64,000 bases of DNA from Oegoconia quadripuncta (GCA_949316235.1 OX438758.1:12185731-12249730); one strand, 5' to 3'; positions 46,323 through 57,092 are shown, numbered from the stretch's first letter. Numbers and translations: made by a program. The notes: a model not told the origin generated them from the letters alone.

Positions 46323-46738
46323 GCACATCACCGCGCTCAGTGACATTGCAGTGTCGGCAAAGCGCTTCAATGATTTTAGGATAGTGGTTGAGACGTCTTT
46401 GAAACATCAAACATCCTGTCCTTGAATAATTATTATGGAAAATAAATTACATAATTCAATTATCACACTATTGCGGAAACCTAAACACATCACAGACACG
46501 ATTTTGGTATTTTGTCTAAAGTGGAAATCTATAGTCTCTGCCTACCCCAACGGGAAACAGGCGTGAGCCGTATGTATGTGTATGTAAAATTGGTCTAAAA
46601 TTGTCTTTCAGAAAATCTTTAAATTTATAGTATTCAACATGTTCATAATTGGATGGAAGTGGGCTGAGTGAGAGTGATCATGTAACACGGATGAGGTTAC
46701 TAGAACTTGGCATTGACCTATATTTCAACTCTTGTAGG

Positions 46739-46850
46739 TCCCGTACCACCAACTAAACCAAGTATTAAACATGTACCCCGCTGGGCACCGAAATCCCGAC
46801 CTCCGTTTTGTACACTTTGTTGTTTATAAAGAGCCACGAAGGCGGTTGAA
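46739..46850 (-). mobile_element. SINE A 5' half
   Basis: Minus strand: CCGCCTTCGTGGCTC head and CCCCGCTGGG-linked B-box region, body to GGTTTAGTTGGTGGTAC; the 3' half is absent. Diverged. Confidence 0.7.
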
Positions 46851-47305
46851 AACATTACAGCCTAGACTGAAAATATTAAGTAGGTAGGTACCGAGAATAG
46901 AACATCGACAGCAGACACTAAAGATAAGATACAACTTCTTACATATTAATAATCTTGGCAGGTAGTCAACATTACCTACATTATAAGTAGTAGTTACGTA
47001 CTATTGGATCAAAATAGCCGACTAGCACTACGGCAATGTAAACAACCTTTAATGTTAAAAAGGACATTTTATATTATGAAAACAACCTGCCGCCCCAAAG
47101 AGGCTCGCAAAAAAATTAATATTTTCTTTTTAATGCAATAATACATTATTTACATGCACCAGCCAAATAAACTATTTCTACATCTCGTATTTTTTTTTAA
47201 AGATTCGGGCTCTCCAACCCATTACTATCAATTATTTATCAAAAAATTTCTGGTATGAACTCCAATAACAGACAACACTGAAATGCGTGGAAAACGATCT
47301 AATCC

Positions 47306-47370
47306 AACTAATGTTAAAAATGCGAAACTGTGAATGCTTAATCACGGCGAAACGGATGAATGGATTTGAA
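47306..47370 (+). mobile_element. Helitron 5' fragment, Lep1-like
   Basis: CAACTAATGTTAAAAATGCG and TAATCACGGCGAAACGGATG only; truncated. Confidence 0.65.
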
Positions 47371-47574
47371 AGGAAAAAGGAATTAATGCAATAAATGATT
47401 TGAGTTTGAGTTTGAAAATACATGGGGCACACTAAAAGTTCTAGCTAATCGGAACTATTTGAATTTCGAATGTTATGTTTTTGAAACGACTTGCAACCTT
47501 CTTAGTAATAAAAAAAATTGGCGGGAAATCATCAATTGTTTTTTATCACACATCAAAGTTCTACGTATGCAACG

Positions 47575-47707
47575 AAAATGGATATATTATAGAGAATAGC
47601 GATAAGACCGCCTGGTTGTACAATTATTATTTTTTTGAAGCTTTATTCATGAAGTGCATTGTAGATTTTTTTGTACAATAAAGTGTACTTGATTGATTGA
47701 TTGATTG
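47575..47707 (+). repeat. LINE 3' tail with (TTGA)n
   Basis: GCGATAAGACCGCCTGGTTG, then a TTTTTTGTACAATAAAGTGT end and four to five TTGA units. This is the usual 3' end of moth CR1/Jockey-type LINEs. It abuts the mariner start codon region. Confidence 0.6.
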
Positions 47708-47710
47708 AAA

Positions 47711-48310
47711 ATGGAATTAAGTCGAAAAGATTTTAGAGCGATGATTTTTTATGATTTTAAAAGTACTCTCTCTCCGCAAGACTGCGCCGCTCGTCTTCAA
47801 AATGCTTTTGGGAGAGAAGCCTTGTTTGAGCACCGTGAGGCGATGGTTTGCTGAATTTGAGAGAGATCGGGTTACTTTACATGACGAATTTCGTGAAGGG
47901 CGGCCTTCAACTGCCGATTGAAGAAAACCCGCGGATTACCTATGAGACAATTCGAGGACTATTGGGGATTGGTATGAGCCAAATACAGAAAATTTTACAC
48001 GAAGAATTAAAAGTTCGGAAACATTGTTGTCGTTGGATCCCTCATGAAATGACAGCGGAGCAGATGCGGGCTCGCGTGGAATGGTGCTCATAGATGCTAC
48101 TGAAGTAAGACTTTCTAATGCTGTTTATGACATTGTCACAGGAGACGAAACGTGGATTTATTGTTTTGAACCCGAAAAAAAAACAGCAATCTTGTGAATG
48201 GGTGTTTGAAAATGAGAACAGGCCAACAAAAGTGAGGCAGACGAGAAACGTTGGTAAAAAATGATCGCGTTTTTTTCTCAGCTACGGGTCCCATCTGCAC
48301 AATTCTGTAA
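47711..48310 (+). pseudogene. mariner transposase, dead and truncated
   Basis: Starts at ATG 47711 with MELSRKDFRAMIFYDF, then SPQDCAARLQNAFGRE, the helix-turn-helix DNA-binding end of mariner-family transposases. The frame then shifts (near 47820), runs through FERDRVTLHDEFREG to a stop near 47920, continues in a third segment with PRITYETIRGLLGIGMSQ up to the stop at about 48093, and later shows TGDETWIYCF, which holds the first Asp of the DDD triad. The middle has small deletions, the copy ends near 48310, and the other two catalytic Asp regions are missing. Tc1/mariner superfamily, non-functional. Confidence 0.85.
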
Positions 48311-48404
48311 AGATAATAGTTCCGATTAATCGACGGATCGGAACGTGTGTGACCAACCAATGACCCCTACCCATACATTACGAGACGAGAAAAGAGTCAA
48401 TTCT

Positions 48405-48647
48405 TTACTGCAATAGCGAAGCACAAATATTTATGACATTTACTCTGTACCTCACTACCTTCCTACTTTTTCTAAACTTTATTTCTGCCATAGATGAAAT
48501 GGCATCAAAGAACGAGGGCGTACGTATATCGGTACTTATACTCATACCGGTGGTAGTCTGCGCCACTGGCTGACCGTTTCCCTTCTCTCGGTCACCATTA
48601 AAACGCCTTGGTCCATCGTCAGTTATCCCATCATAACGGTTCTCCAC
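48405..48647 (-). other. Unassigned open frame
   Basis: 80 codons from ATG 48647 with a plausible-looking composition (acidic and basic stretches, DGITDDGPRRFNGDREKGNG near the start) but no domain I recognise. It may be an exon or a transposon remnant; no splice-linked partner is visible. Confidence 0.2.
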
Positions 48648-49052
48648 TTTAGTCTAATGATCCGGGTACTGACGGCTTTGACCTTTGCTTTGTGTCGAAT
48701 TCCGCACTTGGCTGCTAATATTTTGATGGTGATATTAACACAATCCAATATTTCTTATCTGGGTAGGTAAGTATAGATATTGTATTGTGTTATTTCCATT
48801 TATCTATTTTATCGCCAACGACGAAATTTCATACATTATGATCCATCCATCAGAGTAAGTACAATACATCATATTCTCTGACACGATAGTCCATACTTAT
48901 CTCTTAAATATTTATGTTACAAAATAACCTGGTGACCCGTATTTTTGGTATAAACTAAATATAGTCAGTGGAAAGCAAATTATTATTTCCTATCCGAAAT
49001 AATTAACTAACAATAAGCGAGGAACTCCAAATACGAATTGGGAATTAGACCA

Positions 49053-49203
49053 CTAAGGCCCGTATTAATAAATCGTTCTTGAGATTGAGATCGCGTCTCA
49101 GTCTCAAGACCATTTTTTCTGACGCTGTTTTAATGTGCAGCAGATTCTCAAGCGTCAACTTGAGGCCATGTCAATCTTGAGAACGTTTTATTAATAGGGG
49201 CCT
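49053..49203. mobile_element. Foldback MITE, GGCCCGTATTAATAAATC family, intact
   Basis: TAAGGCCCGTATTAATAAAT on the left and TTTTATTAATAGGGGCCTAA on the right; inner arms TTGAGATTGAGATCG and TCAATCTTGAGAACG. Reference copy for the family. Confidence 0.8.
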
Positions 49204-49254
49204 AAGACAGTGTAGGAGGAAAGTGTACCACCTAAGAGGATACCTCTATAGGTT

Positions 49255-49920
49255 AGATGGGTAAGATTAGAGATGTAATTTTGAATAACTAGGCCTAAAA
49301 AAACGATAGCTTAGTTTAGATTTTTTTAGAAAACCTTATTATTAATTGGTAAAAAAACCAATAACCGCGATGTTCTTGAAACATTTTATTAAATGTTTCA
49401 CTTACAACTCTACATTTACAACTCTTTATTAAGAGTTGTAAATGTAGTAACAATTGCTAGAAATTAAAGCATTTGTAAGAAACGCAAGTACTAAGTAACT
49501 GAATAAGCTAATGTTGATAAATGTGTTTCTTAAAAAAATAAATGCTCAATTGATAGGTATTTTTTTAAATTCAAAACATTTAAGGAAATTATCATTACAA
49601 AATATTAATTCTCATTTAATTTCTTAGACAATGCAGCTCGACGACATTTTCAGCTGAAACACATGCATGCCTAACTATAACATGCTTAGTTTTTTATCCA
49701 CCAATAAGTTAATTGTGTTTAACAAAAGTCTACCTGATTAAAAATCAGTTGGTATTGATTGTTATTAAGATACAAATTAAAATTAGGGCTTTCTAAAAAA
49801 AATCTAGACTAAGCGCTCGTTTTTTTATCTAATACACTTCTATAAGCTAGCAATGATATAAGTCGGTTCTGAATTATGTCTAGAGCTAAGGTAATTTTTT
49901 ATCGTATTTTCCCTGGGCTA
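49255..49920. mobile_element. DNA element with TAGCCCAGGGAAAATACG ends, second copy
   Basis: Right end TATTTTCCCTGGGCTA at 49905-49920; AGATGTAATTTTGAATAAC at 49268 and AAATGTCGTCGAGC (inverted) near 49638 match 39298-39832. The left terminal repeat is lost. A 17-bp perfect stem (49410-49447) with a TATT loop is present only in this copy. Confidence 0.65.
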
Positions 49921-49993
49921 CCATCTCTATTGCCAAAAGGAGTTCGCTACTATTTCGGCCCAAGACGCAAAATGTTTATAACTACATAAAATA

Positions 49994-50110
49994 ACGTCAC
50001 GACCTTTATCCCAAATGAGGTGCTCAGAGATGAACAAACATTATAAAAATTTAATGCTTGAAGGTTCACCGTTCGAAACATACAGAAAGGCACACGTGAC
50101 AGGCAGAGAC
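49994..50110 (+). repeat. Dispersed repeat, GTCACGACC family
   Basis: GTCACGACCTTTATCCC, TTTAATGCTTGAAGGTTC, GAAACATACAGAAAGGC. Confidence 0.6.
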
Positions 50111-50439
50111 GTGATTAAATGGAAATGTCAGTAAACCCCCGCTCCGTAAAAATTATCCAATCATACAAGTAAATAAATCAACTCTTTTAAAAAATTAACT
50201 ATCAAAGAAACGGCTAAACGTGGCTAAATAACTACCTCGCAAACACCAGCTTACAAACGCAGAAAACATCGGTTTAACGGTTTGGGCTCTACAATGCCAC
50301 ACATACAGAGATAATGGGGGTGTGACGTCTGCGGCCGTAGACAAGATAATCGGTCCACTAGTGGACCGAAGCCTTTCAAGCCTTCGGTTAAACATCAAAC
50401 AAAATTCTTTTTAAAATAGCCTGCGTAGCCTGACATCGT

Positions 50440-50600
50440 TTGTCGCGCGCGACGTAGGTAGGAGTCAGTGGGATAGTTTTATATTTCGTCCAACCGAATG
50501 AATGAACGAATGAGCAAGACATATTATATCTCGCGCGTCATAAACGTTTATCGTGCCTGTCATGCTACGGGGCAGGACTACTATATTTGACACGTCTGGC
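50440..50600. repeat. Dispersed repeat shared with 5587-5720
   Basis: GACATCGTTTGTCGCGCGCG, AATGAATGAACGAATGAGC, CATAAACGTTTATCG and GTCATGCTACGGGGCAGGAC mirror the 5587-5720 repeat. Confidence 0.55.
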
Positions 50601-50739
50601 CAAACAAACGAATCCACGCGAAAGCGTATGAACAGGCAAGCGTCCGCATATTCTATTTAAAATTAATTTAACAATTAAAAATCAGATGAAGGCGCCACTG
50701 AACGTTCGGCGACGTCTCATTTATGACAAACCCCTTATG

Positions 50740-50840
50740 ACGAGCTACGATTGTGGCAGCGAACCTATGACGAGTTGCGACCGTGGCACAAACAGCGTAC
50801 CTATATGACGAACTGCGACCTTGGTAAGCAGCGTACATGA
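50740..50840 (+). repeat. Imperfect short tandem repeat
   Basis: Three imperfect units of TATGACGARYTGCGACCNTGG at about 50736, 50766 and 50802, spaced 30-36 bases. Confidence 0.6.
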
Positions 50841-50924
50841 CCAACAGCGAACTTCACTCAGAATCAGATCTCTAATGAGAGCTGCGTAAAAATCGCTTGT
50901 GACCTACAGCTTCGAATCCGTTTA

Positions 50925-51125
50925 ACCACGCCTTCATGGTTCAAACAACATCGAGTTTACGAACGGGGGAGTTCGGGGGATACTTTGATACTCGGTTTGA
51001 TTTAATTGGCGCTAAGGATTCTTGAGATAAGATTGTCGGGGGTAGCCAACTCATCATCAGTTACTATTATAAGGTATAATTGATGTCAAGTGCTTGCTCA
51101 TACAAATCCTATAACAATTTTTTTA
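50925..51125 (+). mobile_element. SINE A, heavily decayed
   Basis: AACCACGCCTTCATGGTTC, ATCGAGTTTACGAACGGGG, TACTCGGTTTGATTTAATTG, TTGAGATAAGATTGTCGGG and TTGATGTCAAGTGCTTGC follow the family order with gaps. Confidence 0.55.
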
Positions 51126-51339
51126 TACTTAATACTCGTAGGTATGTAATTGGAAGTCATGTTTACATAATAATTCAATTTTTATATGACTAACTAGGCA
51201 CACAATACTATAAAGTGCCTATCTATAGTTAAATTGGTAGCTACACTTGACTGTAAATCAAATAAACTTAAGAAAGTACAATGAACAGTACCGTATTTAT
51301 CGACGAAATAAAAAAAAACAAAAATCCAACTTTTTGGCT

Positions 51340-51355
51340 TTTATTATAATTTATT
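51340..51355 (-). terminator. Candidate distal poly(A) signals
   Basis: Two AATAAA hexamers on the minus strand, 10 bases apart, at the far edge of the repeat-free stretch after the receptor gene. Confidence 0.35.
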
Positions 51356-51510
51356 GCATAATCATCAATCATAGTTTTATACCATCAAAAAGAAAAAAAA
51401 ACAAGTAACTAACAATTTTTTCCAAAGAATAGAGTTAAGTAAAATCTTTTACTTCCAAGCAATGGAAGAAACCTTGTTAACTTACCTATTACATGAAATA
51501 TCGCCAAACC

Positions 51511-51611
51511 CTACATGAATTATAATGATATAAATTTTTGTGCCCATGCTTGATTATCTACTCGCCTTTAATCTCAAAACTTTTAAAGATATATCATTAT
51601 AATTCATGTAG
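51511..51611. repeat. Perfect 21-bp inverted repeat, 59-base loop
   Basis: CTACATGAATTATAATGATA plus T (51511-51531) is exactly complementary to 51591-51611. It lies in the probable 3' UTR of the receptor gene. It could form a stable stem in RNA, or be the core of an old MITE. Confidence 0.9.
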
Positions 51612-53350
51612 TGTAGAGCCTTAACATTAAATTAAAACAGGAACACAAAACGTCATTATCTTTTTCATTGCACTTTAAAAATATAACAAATCAACTCGAA
51701 ACCTAATAAATGTGAAAAATATTGTCTTTTCATATTCAGTCCAATTCCAACATAGGGTCTCTGATATGCTAATTATTGGATCATTGTAATAAAAATATGT
51801 CAAGTATTTTTTACAATCGACAAATAGTTTTTTTTTTATTTAATTTCACATTTACTTTTTAAAGATGTTGTATTTACTCATTTTTGTGGTATTTCGTATA
51901 GTAGGTATGTATAATTAGTGATTGGTCATTTCATCACTGATGATTACAGTTATATGAGATTTTTTTATTATGTTTAATGTTCCTTTTGAACACATGTACT
52001 ACCTATTAGATACTGTGTAAGAGTTATGTTTTGGATCTCCAAATTTAAGCATGGTAAAGAGTACCCTTTCCAACAAAATTGTTTTAATGTACTTTTCCGA
52101 GACAATGACAACACAGCTTCGAAACATGCATCACAATTCTTTTTTATTACAATTTGTTTCTCATAAAATCTTTACACTTATGAACACTTACAACAATTTA
52201 GAATATTCATTTAATTTATTCATAATTTTAAAACTAATGCAGACCACAGAATAACTTTAGTTCAATATTTTATTATGCCAAATTATTACATCAAAGAAAA
52301 GAAAGTGTATTTACAAATATTTTTTTACGTTGGAATGTAATAAACACAATGTAATCTTTCCAATGATCTGAATCAGATAATCCTCTAATTGTTTGATGAT
52401 AATTGTTTGATGATAATGATTTGATTGAATGATGTGAGAACGTCCAATAGTCTCGTGATTTCTAGTATATATACAAAATAATATCTAATAGTAAGTAATA
52501 AGTGGTGATAATCGAGATTAAATTCAATTCAATATTGATAAAAACCCAATGAGAAAATATGAATATTTGCATTAAGAAATAGGACACATATGAAACAGGA
52601 CATTTATAATTAATGGTTGAAATATTACAGAACAACTAGAGCATTGAAATTATGTTAAGTCTTCTTGCACAATCAACCTCTGACGTAGGTATGTGTAGTT
52701 CTACTACAATTTACTATAAACACAACAGAAGTAATACATATATGTAAGTATGGAAGATCAATCAATTACAGAAGATAAATTGTGGTCCATCCTAAATCTA
52801 ATACTAACAATCGCCTTTAATTTAGTGCAAGGAACTTACAATGAAGTAATTAAGTACATAATACATTTTACCAAAAATAAACTCTCAGGTTTATAAAAAT
52901 AAACATTATGTAAACTTGCATAAAAGGTGTCATTTAAAGGTGTTCTAAAATGTTTCCTTCTTTTGTAAATAAATGTGCAGATTTCAGTGCAAAACCGTGT
53001 TAGAAATTAAATCAAAATTATGTTCTACCTACTTATTATTCATCCTAGATTTAAAATAAATAGATAAAGAAAAAGTAGTGTTTTTTAAACCCCAAGCCCA
53101 ATAAAAATACTAAACCACAAATAAGTTTCACTAGATCCAAACTGTCTTGTCCAGTCAACTTCAGCCTCAAGTTTTAATTAATTATAATATAAATAATTAA
53201 AACCACCACTGTAAGCTGTTGATTAAAAAATATGTTACAAAATGCATTAAAATTAACTGTTTAAAAAATATATAGTGAAGCTATTTAAAAGGTTTGTATA
53301 TCTATTTAAATTTAACTATGGTCTACTATCACATTTTGTATGGGGAGGGG

Positions 53351-54511
53351 CTAGAATGCGATGGATGATGGGGGCATAGAGCATTCCCCTACAGTCACAC
53401 GGTATGAGGCAAGTTCACTGATACCGTGATAGTGCACAAACGCAGCCACAATCACAAGCACATGGAATATCTGGTGTGATTGGAACCAGATGTCACACTT
53501 TCCTGGGAACCAACGTTCAGGCACTCGCAAGGCATAGAACATGGCTCCCAAAATATATAACAATCCCATTAACACTAGCCAACCAAGTGATGCCTTGCTA
53601 ACTTGACTGAACCAACCCTCTGTGACTCCATAGTGAATTGCAGGCACAATACCTGAAAGACCAAAACCCATGAACACTCCCGCTCGAAGAGGTCGTAAAC
53701 GAGGTTCTGAAAACCTGTCCCACAGTGACACTATTATAGACAAAATTCCTAAAACCACCACTACAGATAAATAAATTATTTTCGGCCTGTAGTGGCAATA
53801 GAAACTGTAGTACAACCACGGAACAAAAGAACCCATAATTAGCAGGGCAATTCCGCAGTAATCCAACTTAGAAAATAGCTTTCCAACCATCTCCGAGTGG
53901 CAGTATAATGTATGGTAAGCAAACGAAAACCCGAGGCACACAATAGCCCCCACAAAGAACACACCAAATATCATCTTTTCCTGCATTTGTATCTCAATCG
54001 ATGGGCGGGTTAGAAAGTAGACAGCTACACCTATGAATGCGACACAGCCAAGTAAATGTGTCCAAATGTTGCCTGTTTCTGTGTGGATGCGGAAAATAGA
54101 TGCGAAACATGCACTGAATGAAGGTAGAGGCGGTCTGTGGCCTTTGTGTAGATAATCATTGTCCTGCAGCCAGCGAGGCAGATGTCGGAAGTGGCAGACG
54201 TTCCATGAGGCCTCCCACACCTTGCGAACGAACTCCTCTGCTTGCTCAGCAGCGTTGTGGGCGAGCGCCCCGAGGTCGATCTCGTCAGAAAGTACACCAG
54301 CTTTCAACACCTCCGCCATTTCCGCGTCGAGCAGATGCTGGTCCTCGGGTGTCGACGGGAGGGGACAGCCCTCTTCTTCCTCCGCGAGCACCTCGTCCAA
54401 CTCGTCCATTTGGGACGCGAGACTCTCTCCCTCGGGGTCCCATCCTTGCCGCCGTCGGAGACCGTCGGACGACATGCTCTGTGACCCCGTGTCAGAGTCC
54501 ATTTCCCACAT
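53351..54511 (-). CDS. AdipoR: Adiponectin receptor (PAQR family)
   Basis: 386 residues, ATG at 54511 in good context (A at -3); the frame upstream has no other ATG before a TAA near 54567. Human ADIPOR1 and ADIPOR2 are 375 and 386 residues. Residues 1 to about 138 form an acidic cytosolic region (DELDEVLAEEEEG); the rest is the seven-helix Hly-III/PAQR core. HTETGNIWTHLLG (143-155) is the family signature at the first helix. The three zinc-binding histidines are His200 (FAYHTLY), His346 and His350 (QSHQIFH), with the same 146 and 4 spacing as in ADIPOR1; the Asp of LDYCG is present too. The family sits in the plasma membrane with its N-terminus inside and has ceramidase-like activity; in insects it is linked to insulin-type nutrient signalling. 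The whole protein is one exon. The 5' half is GC-rich with many CpG. Product call is secure; ligand and start codon are inferred. Confidence 0.95.
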   Translation of the reverse strand: MWEMDSDTGSQSMSSDGLRRRQGWDPEGESLASQMDELDEVLAEEEEGCPLPSTPEDQHLLDAEMAEVLKAGVLSDEIDLGALAHNAAEQAEEFVRKVWEASWNVCHFRHLPRWLQDNDYLHKGHRPPLPSFSACFASIFRIHTETGNIWTHLLGCVAFIGVAVYFLTRPSIEIQMQEKMIFGVFFVGAIVCLGFSFAYHTLYCHSEMVGKLFSKLDYCGIALLIMGSFVPWLYYSFYCHYRPKIIYLSVVVVLGILSIIVSLWDRFSEPRLRPLRAGVFMGFGLSGIVPAIHYGVTEGWFSQVSKASLGWLVLMGLLYILGAMFYALRVPERWFPGKCDIWFQSHQIFHVLVIVAAFVHYHGISELASYRVTVGECSMPPSSIAF

Positions 54512-54521
54512 CTTTGTGCCG

Positions 54522-54554
54522 TCAAAGAACACTTGACGACACAACACAAACCAT
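54522..54554 (-). promoter_or_regulatory. Possible short upstream ORF of AdipoR
   Basis: ATG at 54554 opens a 10-codon frame closed by TGA at 54524-54522, 10 bases before the main ATG and in another frame. It would matter for translation only if the transcript starts upstream of 54554 without a splice in between. Confidence 0.35.
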
Positions 54555-54569
54555 CCGATTGCACTTTAA

Positions 54570-55260
54570 CGATTTACAGTTATTGCAGAAAATCCAATTA
54601 CGTCACGGAAGAGAAACACGACGCATGCAAGGCAAGCAATCTTTTGTTTCGCTACCTTCACTTTTATTTAATCATCTCGTTTAATTTTCCAAGAATATAT
54701 ACGTTGAATGCACGAAAATTTCGAGTGAATTAAAGAATAGGTCGTATTTTCCAATATACTGAATCAATCAATTAGAACAGCTGCGAAAAGTCGACCGTCT
54801 ACCATTCACCATTTTCCAAATCTGTCGGTCTCGCTCGCTCGAATGTCTTGCTTGTCTACAAAAGATCGTGACGACACCATCGCAGGGAGGGCCACACACC
54901 ACAAAACGTAACTGCTCTTTATATTAGTTACAAATCTAGTATTTAATGTCAGCGAGAAGAATAGGATACGACTTGTAATACTAATAATGTTAAACAGACC
55001 CATGACAGACAAATTCCTCACGGTATTTACAAATGCAATTATAAAATAATGTCCGTGCCGTTTAGGTGCAGATGTCCAAGTTGAAAATGTCCAGTTGCAG
55101 TCCAAGTCGCAAAATGCCAGTATTTTATAACTCGTGTTAATAATTATGTACAAAACAGATGATTTATAATATTGACAATTCTGCAGCAAATAAGTAACCT
55201 AGTGAATGATTTTATTTTTACGACTTGTGACTTGGGGACGTTGCTTGCTACCACTAGACA
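54570..55260. other. Upstream region of AdipoR
   Basis: No repeat seen up to about 55260; it likely holds the 5' UTR and promoter of the minus-strand gene. The 127-codon frame at 54806-55189 (minus) has no recognisable domain and I do not call it. Confidence 0.35.
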
Positions 55261-55269
55261 TTTTGCGCC

Positions 55270-55348
55270 TAAACAATCAGATAGTTGTACACTTTCTTTA
55301 TGCCATGATCGTGATTAGTGTCGTGCATAGGGTTTCAAAATAGGCACT
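55270..55348 (-). repeat. Dispersed repeat shared with 63318-63402
   Basis: CGCCTAAACAATCAGATAGT, TGTACACTTTCTTTATGCC, ATGATCGTGATTAGTG and GTGCATAGGGTTTCAAAATA are mirrored at 63318-63402. A scrap is at 36084. Confidence 0.75.
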
Positions 55349-55539
55349 CACATCTTGTTGCCTCTAACTGTGGTTTCATATAGACTTACCTGTTATTCAA
55401 ATCGCCATAACTAAATGAAGGTTTTCCTAATGGTTTGGCGGTCGGCAAAACTAATACGACGCATCAACAATAAAAGTTAATGCAATCTTTTTTATCAGTC
55501 TGAGAAATACACAAATTTAAGTTTTGGTGAGGGAAGGAG

Positions 55540-55885
55540 AGGGCAACGCTCGGCGTTAACTTACGCTACGTGATCGAATCAGGAATTAAGAAATCCGTAA
55601 ACAAACGAGAGTCACCCACATAGCCCAGGGGATTAGTAAGTTGAAGTGGCAGTAGCACATATCTCGATATCTCGAAGAACTGATGGCCATTGGGGCATTT
55701 AAGTTCTCAAGTGAGGATCACGCACCGGCCAGCGCAACGTAGGACGTCCACTCACGAGGTGGAAGAACGATCGTATGAAGGTCGCGGGAAGTCGATGGAT
55801 GCGCTTCTGACCGGTCGCTCTGGAAATCTATGGGGAAGCCTATGTTGTGGACGTCCTGTGGCTGATATGATGATGAAGTTTTGGT
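55540..55885 (+). mobile_element. RTE-like LINE, 3' tail
   Basis: CTACGTGATCGAATCAGGAA at the left and CAACGTAGGACGTCCACTCA, GAAGGTCGCGGGAAGTCGAT, GGGGAAGCCTATGTTGTGG and GGCTGATATGATGATGA at the right follow the end of the reverse-transcriptase ORF and the TGATGA tail seen inverted at 62325-62700. Frame-broken. Confidence 0.65.
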
Positions 55886-55889
55886 GAAG

Positions 55890-56769
55890 AAATCAACTGT
55901 TTCCTTTCTGGGCAAAGTTTAAAAGCGTTTATTCCGTCCAATTATTTATGGTTTAGCACTTTAGCTATTTTGTTATTAAATTGTGCTATTACATTGCTAC
56001 ATTTATTTCTTTGCTTTTCCATAAAACGGGACGCAGAATAATAGAATTTATTTTATGAACCTTTTAATATTTTCACAATTATTATCTATATTTTCGTAGT
56101 CTCATATTCCATTTCGGGTTATTGTCCTATCGCATAATAGGTTATATACTAGGTGTATGTAACAAGAAAAATACCAATTAACATTAGCAGTTAAAAATCA
56201 TAACAACACTATTAGCTTACACAGATGCCGTTTTCTGATTGGACCATTGTCCACCAATTACTACGTACGTCAATAGTTCAACCAATTGACACATCTCTAG
56301 AAAATAACCTAATACCTAGACAATAAACTCTAGAAAATAATACTGTATTGAAAGCGGAATATAAAACTCACTTTTTAAACATGTTGCTAAATCTGCTCGG
56401 CTGGACAAAAATACACACACCAAACAAGTTAAAACGGTAAAGCTGCGATAATAGACACAAAATCAGAATTTTGGCCGACAGACCAATGAATGAACTTTAC
56501 TTCACTGAGATGACTGCTGAATTCTTATTGGTTGATAGTGACCAAAGAGTATACAAGCACCTGACATGACTATTTACAAAAATCGGATACAACCACAGAT
56601 TTAGGTAACCTGTTTATTGGAATGAATGTGACCTCCATCCAAATTAAGGTCTGTTCAATAAATTTTTGCCGTATTACAGAGATTTCTCTGCAAAAATATT
56701 TCGATTTATTCATAATAAAAAAAAAAGAAGTTGATACATTTTTTTAAGGTGGGAACACTGCACATAACC
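55890..56769. other. AT-rich upstream region of WDR18
   Basis: No gene or repeat that I can assign. Confidence 0.3.
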
Positions 56770-56780
56770 ATGCCACATGG

Positions 56781-57016
56781 GGGTATTTTTAATTTATTTT
56801 TAATACTTTCGGCCCATTGTAATCAAAATTTCATAGTAATTTGATTTTCTTACATTGTTTTAAAATTTTTTGTTTCTTTAATTTACGTTTATTTTTTATT
56901 TTTAAGTTTAGTTTGTATAGATATGTTTTTAGTTTTATCTTTAGTTGTATATGTATTTCAGTTGCATTATTAAGCTGATGGCCTAGTAGCCAAAGCTTCA
57001 TTAAAAAAAAAAAAAA
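56781..57016 (+). mobile_element. Retroinsertion with poly(A) and 11-bp duplication
   Basis: ATGCCACATGG at 56770-56780 is repeated at 57017-57027, after an A-run (57003-57017). The 236-base insert is T-rich, non-coding, and ends GATGGCCTAGTAGCCAAAGC, like a LINE or SINE 3' end. Its right edge is 66 bases before the duplicated site's distance to the WDR18 ATG at 57093. Confidence 0.75.
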
Positions 57017-57092
57017 ATGCCACATGGTGTTTTCCTGAAGTTTTGAAAATATGTTACAGAATTCAACGTGAGATATTAATGCATCAAATACA

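Larger units (their letters stand above)
51320..53350 (-). other. Probable 3' UTR of the adiponectin receptor gene
   Basis: Two kilobases of AT-rich DNA directly after the stop codon with none of the SINE or MITE families that fill the rest of the window. Several minus-strand AATAAA sites occur (52267, 52142, 51964); the last pair is at 51350-51355 and 51340-51345. The extent is inferred; a shorter UTR ending at any earlier site is equally possible. The short open frame at 52051-52254 on the other strand is not called. Confidence 0.4.

Noticed and set aside
54511..54547. Extension of AdipoR by 12 codons to a GTG
   Set aside because: GTG is not a normal start in insects; the ATG at 54511 has good context and the frame is closed by TAA a little upstream.
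54118..54684. 188-codon frame on the plus strand opposite the N-terminal part of AdipoR, and two shorter ones beside it
   Set aside because: They are reflections of a GC-rich coding strand; no domain, and AdipoR on the other strand is clearly real.
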